Made by a program: the position numbers and the translations under genes. DNA of 44,146 bases from assembly GCA_003486385.1 (NCBI GenBank), contig DNFT01000018.1, forward strand, positions 24,514 to 68,659. Direction: 5' to 3'. The notes beneath the pieces were generated by a model, which made no database searches, was not told where the DNA came from, and worked only from the letters and a program-made list of their open reading frames with translations. Positions 16,029-21,989 of the stretch are shown piece by piece (within the stretch, counting starts at the first letter, position 1; each line of letters starts with the position of its first letter). The stretch is from Eubacterium sp. (GTDB lineage: Bacteria > Bacillota > Clostridia > Lachnospirales > Lachnospiraceae).

Positions 16029-16157
16029 ATGAGTAAGCGAAAGCACAAAAAAAGTGATGAGAGACGCCTCGCACGCGTCCTTCTCATCACCGCAATCCTC
16101 AACTTAATTGTAAGTATGATAGGTCTGATACAGATTATCTTAGCACTTATCAATTAG
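16029..16157 (+). CDS. 42-residue small membrane protein, first early gene
   Basis: The ATG at 16029 follows GAGAGGAGG. The product has a highly basic N-terminus (MSKRKHKKSDERR) and a C-terminal hydrophobic helix of about 25 residues (LLITAILNLIVSMIGLIQII). It is the first product of the early operon, 34 bases after the promoter. Topology by the positive-inside rule puts the basic end in the cytoplasm. The function is unknown. Confidence 0.65.
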   Translation: MSKRKHKKSDERRLARVLLITAILNLIVSMIGLIQIILALIN

Positions 16158-16164
16158 GTTGGTG

Positions 16165-16182
16165 GGGGAGGGAAACCTCCCC
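16165..16182 (+). other. Very stable 7-bp hairpin with a GAAA tetraloop
   Basis: GGGGAGG (16165-16171), GAAA, CCTCCCC (16176-16182) form a GC-rich stem closed by a GNRA tetraloop. No T run follows, so it is not a simple terminator. It sits between two very small early genes and may protect or separate their messages. Confidence 0.6.
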
Positions 16183-16250
16183 TTACAAAAAGGATAATAT
16201 TCCGCAAGCTCATTGTCAAGATAAATATGCTGAATGAGGAGGTGAGTGAC

Positions 16251-16340
16251 ATGTTTGCAATAGCATTAAAGGTAGTCCAGATTGTGCTGGATGTAGTGAT
16301 GATAGTGTGCATTATTCAGTTGAAGAAAGAGGGGAAGTAG
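16251..16340 (+). CDS. 29-residue membrane peptide
   Basis: The ATG at 16251 follows GAGGAGGTGAGTGAC. The product is a single hydrophobic helix (MFAIALKVVQIVLDVVMIVC) with a short basic tail. Two such peptides in a row at the head of the early operon suggest small effectors acting at the membrane, but no activity can be assigned. Confidence 0.55.
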   Translation: MFAIALKVVQIVLDVVMIVCIIQLKKEGK

Positions 16341-16354
16341 GGAGGTGAAAGAGA

Positions 16355-16585
16355 ATGGAGAAAACAATAGAGGCATTTGAACTTAATGAGTTAAAGACCA
16401 TTGAAGTAGATGTCGAAAAAGGCATTTTTAATGTGAATGGAAAGCCATTTGGTGAGAACGCAACATTCTTTTCAATATCGTGCGATGGAGCAGAAGGTTA
16501 TACCGTTAGAGTTCAGATTAGTGCAGATGTAAAATTTCTTAGCCATTATTCAGTTAAAGGTAAAAAAATAGCCAGCCACCAGTGA
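16355..16585 (+). CDS. Hypothetical early phage protein
   Basis: The 76-residue protein has a GGGAGGTGAAAGAG site upstream. Its alternating hydrophobic pattern suggests a small beta-rich domain. No family was recognised. Its last codons form half of a hairpin that serves as a terminator for the opposing gene, so the coding end and the terminator overlap. Confidence 0.6.
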   Translation: MEKTIEAFELNELKTIEVDVEKGIFNVNGKPFGENATFFSISCDGAEGYTVRVQISADVKFLSHYSVKGKKIASHQ

Positions 16586-16599
16586 TGCGTGGCTGGCTA
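16562..16599 (-). terminator. Intrinsic terminator of the minus-strand gene, inside the end of the plus-strand gene
   Basis: TAGCCAGCCAC (16569-16579) pairs perfectly with GTGGCTGGCTA (16589-16599) around 9 bases. The A run at 16562-16568 becomes a U run only on the minus strand, so it ends the gene at 16608-16916. Confidence 0.85.
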
Positions 16600-16607
16600 G
16601 GTATCAA

Positions 16608-16916
16608 TCATGGAAGAAATTTTGACAAGAAATCCAAGACTTCAACAAGACCGTTTTTGAACCGGTTTTCCATGTACTCGATACCATAGGGTGTGAGATT
16701 TGCATTTCCAGATACAGAGACCTTAAGTAAATCAGCCTTTTTAAGTTCAGATTTAAGCTGAATAATGTCATCAATATTTTTTGAGACAGAGGAAGTCTCA
16801 GTTGCAAAATAATCTGTTGTAAAACGATTTGCATCACTCATTGATTGACCTTGCTTAATACGGGCTAGATAGTCTTTGTAAATCACACAAAGAAGTTTAT
16901 CAGCTTTTTTAGTCAT
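16608..16916 (-). CDS. Small phage protein, possibly YjcQ-like winged helix
   Basis: This is a 102-residue protein on the strand opposite to the early operon. GAAAGGAG precedes the start. The middle is helical, and the end reads LTPYGIEYMENRFK, like the 'LTxxGxxYL' wing of YjcQ-type phage winged-helix proteins. That assignment is tentative. It has its own terminator and may be expressed in lysogens. Confidence 0.6.
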   Translation of the reverse strand: MTKKADKLLCVIYKDYLARIKQGQSMSDANRFTTDYFATETSSVSKNIDDIIQLKSELKKADLLKVSVSGNANLTPYGIEYMENRFKNGLVEVLDFLSKFLP

Positions 16917-17008
16917 AAGAATACTCCTTTCATTTCACTCGGCTCTGGCGGGAGCCTGTAAGGAGAGCATAGCATAATGTAAGCAATTAAACAAGGGAGG
17001 TGAGAAGT

Positions 17009-17188
17009 ATGTTAAATAACATATTAGATAATAGAAATACAGAAAATGAACTGGAAAAATTCAATGAGCTTATGAATGAGGCGGCGAAGCTTCCGGCGGA
17101 GTCACGTAAGCTGGTTGCGGTGTACACACAGGGAGTGCTGGCGATGGCATGTGCGGTGGCAACACCGGAGCCGAAGAAGTCGGCATAA
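17009..17188 (+). CDS. Hypothetical early phage protein (59 residues)
   Basis: The start is ATG 17009 with GGGAGGTGAG upstream; the longer reading from 17000 lacks a site. The product is an amphipathic helical protein (NELMNEAAKLPAESRKLVAVYTQ), a pattern seen in small phage proteins of Clostridia. No function is known. Confidence 0.65.
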   Translation: MLNNILDNRNTENELEKFNELMNEAAKLPAESRKLVAVYTQGVLAMACAVATPEPKKSA

Positions 17189-17276
17189 AAAGTAATTAAC
17201 GTGTTGGGGATGTATAGAACATAATTCACGCAACTTGTACAGGCAGTAACACATAAGATAGACGGGAGGTGAGAGC

Positions 17277-17552
17277 ATGCCAAGACAAAGAAAACCAATT
17301 AAGTATAGATTTTTCGTTAAAGACCAGAACGATAACTACATTGACATGAGTACTCTTTCAGAGGAGGAGCAGAAGCGTCATCGACAGAACATAACAGATA
17401 GAATGATGGGGCAGTTCGGCTTTGAGCGCGACGAGCACCCGGAACAGCCGGCGCGTGAAGGAGAGGTTAAAACAGATTCAATCAGCTTCTTGAAAAGTGT
17501 ATATGGACATGAGGAAGCGGCAACAGCGGACAGCACGGTGGAAGGAGCATAG
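17277..17552 (+). CDS. Hypothetical early phage protein (91 residues)
   Basis: A perfect-looking GGGAGGTGAG site precedes the ATG. The product is charged and has no transmembrane segment. The N-terminus is basic (MPRQRKPIKYR) and the C-terminal third is acidic and probably disordered. No family was recognised. Confidence 0.6.
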   Translation: MPRQRKPIKYRFFVKDQNDNYIDMSTLSEEEQKRHRQNITDRMMGQFGFERDEHPEQPAREGEVKTDSISFLKSVYGHEEAATADSTVEGA

Positions 17553-17563
17553 GAGGTGGAGAC

Positions 17564-18013
17564 ATGGGAAATATAGTTCCGCTAATAGTAATAAAAGCAG
17601 TGAAAAAAGCTGCCAGATACGGTATTCCCACAGAAATGGCTAGGGAGATAGCACACTACATGCTTGAGGCTGATTCACCCACATGCGGGGTACCGTATGA
17701 TGAGGTTATGACGCTTGTTGATATTGTTAAGCGTCATTGGGAGTACTCAAGCAGCTTCAACAACACAGCGCAGGTGTACATCGTGGTATACAACATATCG
17801 CATAACACGGAGTTCATGAAGGAAATGGCGGAGTACATAGAATACCGCGATGATGGTATGCCTACGAACGTGGCGCAGGTAATGTATGACTTGCTGGACC
17901 AGGCGGAAGACCTTGCTTTAAAAGAGGCTCTTTGGGTAGCGGGCACAGTACTTAAGGAGCTGGAATCAGGTGACAATTACTGGTCTGCACCCGGCAGACA
18001 GGAGAAACAATAA
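17564..18013 (+). CDS. Hypothetical early phage protein (149 residues)
   Basis: GGAGGTGGAGAC precedes the ATG. The predicted fold is largely helical, with a block MYDLLDQAEDLALKEALWV. No family was recognised. Its stop overlaps the next start (TAATG), so it is the first of a tightly coupled set. Confidence 0.6.
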   Translation: MGNIVPLIVIKAVKKAARYGIPTEMAREIAHYMLEADSPTCGVPYDEVMTLVDIVKRHWEYSSSFNNTAQVYIVVYNISHNTEFMKEMAEYIEYRDDGMPTNVAQVMYDLLDQAEDLALKEALWVAGTVLKELESGDNYWSAPGRQEKQ

Positions 18014-18195
18014 TGGGCTGGACAGGAGAGATAAACACGCTGGAAGAACTTGAAGCACTCATGTGCGACAATGTTCTTCCGGCACCAAAGTATCCGGACG
18101 CGTACTACAGACTGCCGAGAAGAAAGGCGGTTAAGAGGCTTATCACATACGCGACGGAGATTGTTTTAATGAGTGGAGGTGTGATTTATGAGTGA
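18013..18195 (+). CDS. Hypothetical early phage protein (60 residues)
   Basis: It overlaps the previous gene by one base and the next by eight, and so is coupled to both. The N-terminal half is acidic and the C-terminal half basic (YRLPRRKAVKRLITYA). No function was recognised. Confidence 0.6.
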   Translation: MGWTGEINTLEELEALMCDNVLPAPKYPDAYYRLPRRKAVKRLITYATEIVLMSGGVIYE

Positions 18196-18475
18196 TTGGA
18201 AGATTGAAGAGATTTACAAGATAGAGAGCGAGGTCAATGAGATGGCAGTTGACATTGATGGGCTGAGCTATCTGGTGATTTTCGGCAAGCACGAGAATGG
18301 AGGTTTTTGTGCCATTCCGCAGATGGGCGTGTCCTGTGAACTGTCATCGCATGATAAATTCGAGGACACAGGTTATAATGCGGCAAATCTGAGCCGTGTT
18401 ATCAAGAGCAAAGCAAAGGCGAGGTGTATAGCTGAGGCGATACATCTGGCAGCGTGCGCGGGTCGGCAGGAATGA
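18188..18475 (+). CDS. DUF6618-like phage protein
   Basis: The 95-residue protein has a GGAGGTG site in the preceding gene. The core YLVIFGKHENGGFCAIPQMG and the later AANLSRVI resemble the small DUF6618 proteins common in Clostridia phages and integrative elements. The function of that family is unknown. Its stop overlaps the next start (ATGA). Confidence 0.55.
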   Translation: MSDWKIEEIYKIESEVNEMAVDIDGLSYLVIFGKHENGGFCAIPQMGVSCELSSHDKFEDTGYNAANLSRVIKSKAKARCIAEAIHLAACAGRQE

Positions 18476-19182
18476 GAACATACAAGGTATTCATTTTTAT
18501 AAAAACTATAGCCATTACGCTTTTTGCCATGGCAGCAGGGGCAGGGTGCTGTTACTGCATTATGGCAGAGTCACAGCCATACATAATGCCGTTCGAATCA
18601 ATTTCATACGAAATCGAAACGCTTCCACATGAAAATGAAACGCTTCCACATGAAAATGAAACGCTTCCGGCAGGTTTTAAACCGCCTGAGCATGAGACTG
18701 ATACGGTGTGCGCAGAAACACAACCGGTCACAGAATGTCAGACGCAAGTTGCACCAGAGCAACATATATATGAAATCCCGCTTTCACCGGAGCTTCAGAA
18801 CAGAGTGAGGGAGCTTGCAGACCAATACGAGCTGTCCTATGAGCTTGTATTGGCAGTGATTATGACAGAGAGCTCCGGCAGGGCGGACACGGTAGGCGAT
18901 GGTGGAGACTCCATCGGGCTTATGCAGATACAGCCCAAGTGGTACGGAGAGCTGATTGCCAAGACCGGCTTAAGTGTGGACAAGCCTGTTGAGAATGTGG
19001 AGCTTGGAATCAGGATACTCCTTGGGTTTATCGAGGAGAACAACGGAAGCCTTGACAGGGCACTGAAACAGTACAACTCTGGAACCCCGGACTATCCGGG
19101 TAATGAGTACATAGAGAAGGTATATGAATGGCTTGATTACTTTGAGGAGGCAGCAGATGACGGAAGAACAGTTGATGAATAA
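18472..19182 (+). CDS. Membrane-anchored lytic transglycosylase (SLT domain)
   Basis: The protein has 236 residues from ATG 18472. An N-terminal membrane segment (about 8-30) anchors it outside the cell. A spacer contains ENETLPH repeats, encoded by a 21-bp tandem DNA repeat (18616-18668). The C-terminal SLT domain (about 105-225) has catalytic E133 in TESSG, GLMQIQP (149-155) and ALKQYNSG. It would cleave peptidoglycan glycan strands. Such enzymes are usual in conjugative elements and in virion tails; here one sits among early genes and is anchored to the cell, not placed with the tail genes. Confidence 0.85.
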   Translation: MRTYKVFIFIKTIAITLFAMAAGAGCCYCIMAESQPYIMPFESISYEIETLPHENETLPHENETLPAGFKPPEHETDTVCAETQPVTECQTQVAPEQHIYEIPLSPELQNRVRELADQYELSYELVLAVIMTESSGRADTVGDGGDSIGLMQIQPKWYGELIAKTGLSVDKPVENVELGIRILLGFIEENNGSLDRALKQYNSGTPDYPGNEYIEKVYEWLDYFEEAADDGRTVDE

Positions 19183-19504
19183 GATGCGCGGTTCCGCAGA
19201 GGAATACCGGGAGCTGATACATAACCGGCAGTATGTCCGGGCGGTGAATCTATATAACGAGGTCAGAGCGGTGGCGGTCTATGTGGAGCTTCCGGAGGAC
19301 AGGCTTGAGGAGCTGTTCGGCAAGTATGACCCGGAGGATAAGAATGTCCAGAATGGTCTGTTTGACCGGAGAAATGTTACTTCTGTGGCAGACAGGGCTC
19401 TTAAGCAGGAACTTGAAGAAAACCGCAGGGGAAACCCGACACAGATACATGACTTTGAGCACTATCTCCCCCGAAGCTATTTTCTTGAAAAACAAAAGAG
19501 GTAA
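19157..19504 (+). CDS. Hypothetical early phage protein (115 residues)
   Basis: The start is ATG 19157, with GAGGAGG just before it inside the previous gene. The product is hydrophilic and helical, and no family was recognised. Its last codons form the left arm of the first of three hairpins. Confidence 0.6.
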   Translation: MTEEQLMNKMRGSAEEYRELIHNRQYVRAVNLYNEVRAVAVYVELPEDRLEELFGKYDPEDKNVQNGLFDRRNVTSVADRALKQELEENRRGNPTQIHDFEHYLPRSYFLEKQKR

Positions 19505-19619
19505 TGTTTCACAAAAGAAACATTACCTCAAGGTATTCGTGATACCTGCATCGACAAAAACATTGTATCACGGATACGTTAAAAAGTCAATGAAAATGCG
19601 GCTTTGACCGCGTTTTCAT
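19498..19619 (+). other. Three consecutive strong hairpins (candidate replication origin or structured RNA)
   Basis: Hairpin 1: GAGGTAATGTTTC (19498-19510) with GAAACATTACCTC (19517-19529), 13 perfect pairs, loop ACAAAA. Hairpin 2: GTATTCGTGATAC (19533-19545) with GTATCACGGATAC (19565-19577), 13 pairs with one T-G. Hairpin 3: ATGAAAATGCGG (19590-19601) with CCGCGTTTTCAT (19608-19619), 12 pairs with one T-G, loop CTTTGA. No T run follows any of them. They fill the only gap ahead of an HUH Rep gene, which suits a nicking origin. The T-G pairs also suit an RNA fold. Confidence 0.8.
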
Positions 19620-19665
19620 AACAATCTAAGTATATTAAAGTTATGACGAACGAGAGGGTGATACA

Positions 19666-20445
19666 TTGTACTGGAGAGACACATGGAGATTCAATGGATC
19701 CATAGAGTATGAGTTTAAATATGCAGGCAAGTATGGAGCCAAGGGGGAGAAGAGAGGCAAGAGAAAGAGAGCTTCCCCCGAACAGATTAAAAAACAGAAC
19801 CAGTCCATCAGGGAGAACAAGGTCAGGAGGATCATCAAGGCGAATTTCACGGAAGATGATTTATGGTGCACTGTGAAATACAAGGCAGGTGAACGTCCAC
19901 CGCTTGAACAGGTGCGTGAGGACATTAAGAAGTTTCTTAGGCAGGTCAAGGCAGAGTACATGAAGCATGGAGCGGGACTTAAATATATCAAGCGCCTTGA
20001 GATAGGAGCCAGAGGAGGAGTCCACCTGCATATACTGGTCAATCGCATAGAAGGAGTTAATACGGACAGGCTTCTCCAGAAGCTGTGGCCACATGGCAGA
20101 ATCAACTATGAATCATTGTATGAGTCCGGCGGCTATGCAGACCTGGCTTCGTACATAGTAAAACAACCGACCGATGAGATAGAGGGGCAGCTCTCAATGT
20201 TCACAGAGGATGAATGCAGGGAGTTTAAGAGCTACTCAACCTCCAAGAACCTCATCCGGCCACAGCCTGAGCGCAAGGAGTACCGCCGCTGGACACTCCG
20301 CGACCTTGTAGAGAACGGTCCGAAGCCGACACCGGGCTACTACATAGACAAGAACTCAATCGTGTGCGGTGTGAACCGCTACACAGGAATGAGCTATTAC
20401 CGTTATACGGAATACAGGATAAAAAACGATGAGAGAGGAGGGTAA
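19666..20445 (+). CDS. HUH-type rolling-circle replication-associated protein (TTG start)
   Basis: The protein has 259 residues. The start is TTG at 19666 with GAGAGGGTG 6 bases upstream. The HUH motif is VHLHILVN (H120, H122), preceded by KYIKRLEIGARGG, and the probable catalytic tyrosine is Y163 in ASYIVKQ with K166. This is the layout of Rep/G2P-like single-tyrosine endonucleases, which nick one strand at a hairpin origin and start rolling-circle synthesis. Three hairpins lie directly upstream. Prophages of this family from Clostridia carry similar proteins; a role in phage DNA replication is inferred. Confidence 0.78.
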   Translation: MYWRDTWRFNGSIEYEFKYAGKYGAKGEKRGKRKRASPEQIKKQNQSIRENKVRRIIKANFTEDDLWCTVKYKAGERPPLEQVREDIKKFLRQVKAEYMKHGAGLKYIKRLEIGARGGVHLHILVNRIEGVNTDRLLQKLWPHGRINYESLYESGGYADLASYIVKQPTDEIEGQLSMFTEDECREFKSYSTSKNLIRPQPERKEYRRWTLRDLVENGPKPTPGYYIDKNSIVCGVNRYTGMSYYRYTEYRIKNDERGG

Positions 20446-20447
20446 GG

Positions 20448-20891
20448 ATGCAGCACGTCAATATTGTTACACAGTCCGGCATTAAGTCCGTAAAACCTCA
20501 AAACGGGGCGGTAGGCTATGTCCTTGAAACGCAGACGCCTAAAGGACCTGCCACACTGAGCAGGGTGTTTACCGTGAGCGAACAGACGATGAATGCCTCC
20601 GAGCTCACAGCCCTTATCGAGGCATTGAAACGTCTGCGTGAGCCCTGCAACCTCACGATATACACGGATTCGACCTACATAGCCGGAGCTATGGCACAGC
20701 GATGGCCGGACAAGTGGGAGGCAGCGGACTGGAGGACGGCAAAGGGAAAGAACGTGGCTAATAAAGAATTATGGCAGGAGCTTATGAGGCTTTTGAAAGA
20801 ACATGAGGTAAGCTTTGACACAGAAAACGATATAGGCTATCAGTCATGGCTTGTGACTGAGATAAACAGGAAGGAGAGAACACATGTTTGA
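20448..20891 (+). CDS. RNase H-like protein with incomplete active site
   Basis: The 147-residue protein has an RNase H fold pattern: E52 in ASELTALIEALKRL and D74 in LTIYTDSTYIAGAM, then a long handle-like stretch WPDKWEAADWRTAKGKNVANKELW typical of RNase HI. The aspartate expected on the first strand is not visible (IVTQSG), and the last aspartate position is also unclear. It may be a weak nuclease or a binding protein. GAGGAGGGTAAGG precedes the start. It lies between the Rep gene and the next gene, which it overlaps by eight bases. Confidence 0.72.
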   Translation: MQHVNIVTQSGIKSVKPQNGAVGYVLETQTPKGPATLSRVFTVSEQTMNASELTALIEALKRLREPCNLTIYTDSTYIAGAMAQRWPDKWEAADWRTAKGKNVANKELWQELMRLLKEHEVSFDTENDIGYQSWLVTEINRKERTHV

Positions 20892-21393
20892 TAAGTTTGG
20901 AGAATTTGATTCAGCAGAGGAGATTAACAGGGCGGCAGCAGCACAGAGGGCAGAGGGAGATATCGATGCGGTCATGAAAATTGCCGCAGAGAACGGGATT
21001 GATAAGGAGGATGCCGAGGATTACCTTGACGGCGTGGTTGAGGAACTCACAACACCGCTCCTCGCCGCACTTGGCAAGCTGGAAGCGGAGAGCAGGGACT
21101 TGAAGCTTGCCGGAGTGCTTCTTGACTGGACAAGCGAGCTTAAGTCAATGTGCACAGAGTCCCCGGAATTTGCCCTGGCGGTTCGACGTAAGGGCAAAGA
21201 CCTTGCCGGCTACATAGCACTCACTGCTGAATCCGGCTATGAGCACAGAGCGGTGGTCGATAAGCGCATAGTCGAAAAGACAACAACCATAAAGCGGATT
21301 ATGGGCTCACATGAGTTTGCCATAGGCATTCCGGACAAGCGGACAAGAAGAGGGCTTGCAGAGAAGTATTACCTCGGAAAGGAGACGGCATGA
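20884..21393 (+). CDS. AcrIIA9/PcfK-like protein (candidate anti-CRISPR)
   Basis: The 169-residue protein has the pattern EIN-AxxxxxEGDxxxVxxxAxENGIDxEDAEDYLDG, then LTTPLLAALGKLEAE and AVRRKGKDLAGY, and a late GIPDKRTRRGLAEKYYLG. I recall this pattern from proteins named as Cas9-inhibitor AcrIIA9-family or PcfK-like in Firmicutes mobile elements. It sits two genes before pcfJ, the usual company of PcfK. Whether it blocks Cas9 here is not shown, and AcrIIA9 itself is known from a different phylum. Confidence 0.5.
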   Translation: MFDKFGEFDSAEEINRAAAAQRAEGDIDAVMKIAAENGIDKEDAEDYLDGVVEELTTPLLAALGKLEAESRDLKLAGVLLDWTSELKSMCTESPEFALAVRRKGKDLAGYIALTAESGYEHRAVVDKRIVEKTTTIKRIMGSHEFAIGIPDKRTRRGLAEKYYLGKETA

Positions 21394-21989
21394 GAGCTTA
21401 CAAGGGATTTACCAAGGAACTTATATCACGCTTTGGCAATGGTGAAAAAGAGACATGCTGTTTTACGCCGGGCGAAACCAAGGAGGTTGAGGCAAGCAAG
21501 ACGGTATCCTGCGGCTTCCACTGCTGTGAGAATCCGTTCGAGTGCCTTGATTACTATGCCTTTAACGGCGAAAACAGATTCTTCCTTGTCGAGGCAGCAG
21601 GAGATATTGACGAGGACGATGATGAGAGGATTGCATGCACAAAAATAACCCTTATCGAGGAACTCACACCATTCAGATTCGCCATGGAGGGCATGCGGTA
21701 CATAATAACCCATCCTGCGAGGAAAAAATGGCAGCAGCTCAGGATAGGTGTGACAGTAGCCAGCGACAGGGCAGAAGCCAAGGGAAGAGGCTGCATTGCC
21801 ATTGCAAGAGGAGAACACCCGTCCGTGACAGGCGTTGAGGGCAGCATCCTCGGGCTGATTGTTGAAAAAGACGGCATGATAACCAGAGCCAAGCTCTTTG
21901 TGGTAACGGCAGAGCAGGCAGGGCGCAGTTATACACTTAATGCATCGCGGAAGCTGGAGGAGGAAGTCTATGAGAAGAAAGCTTGTTGA
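21390..21989 (+). CDS. DUF7666-like phage protein
   Basis: The 199-residue protein overlaps the previous gene in ATGA. The N-terminal pattern YKGFTKEL, CGFHCCENPFECLDYY and FFLVEAAGDIDEDDDERIACTKITL matches the DUF7666 proteins that occur widely in phages and mobile elements. A cysteine-rich core (C42, C45 and C46 area) is visible. The function is unknown. The pcfJ start lies inside its last codons. Confidence 0.6.
   Translation: MRAYKGFTKELISRFGNGEKETCCFTPGETKEVEASKTVSCGFHCCENPFECLDYYAFNGENRFFLVEAAGDIDEDDDERIACTKITLIEELTPFRFAMEGMRYIITHPARKKWQQLRIGVTVASDRAEAKGRGCIAIARGEHPSVTGVEGSILGLIVEKDGMITRAKLFVVTAEQAGRSYTLNASRKLEEEVYEKKAC

Noticed and set aside
15807..16046. 79-codon minus-strand frame across the lysogeny switch
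   Set aside because: It would cross both promoters and operators. The internal ATG at 15891 has its GGAGG only one base away; the 36-residue frame (15773-15883) fits better.
16165..16182. Hairpin read as an intrinsic terminator
   Set aside because: No T run follows the stem, and the early operon must continue beyond it.
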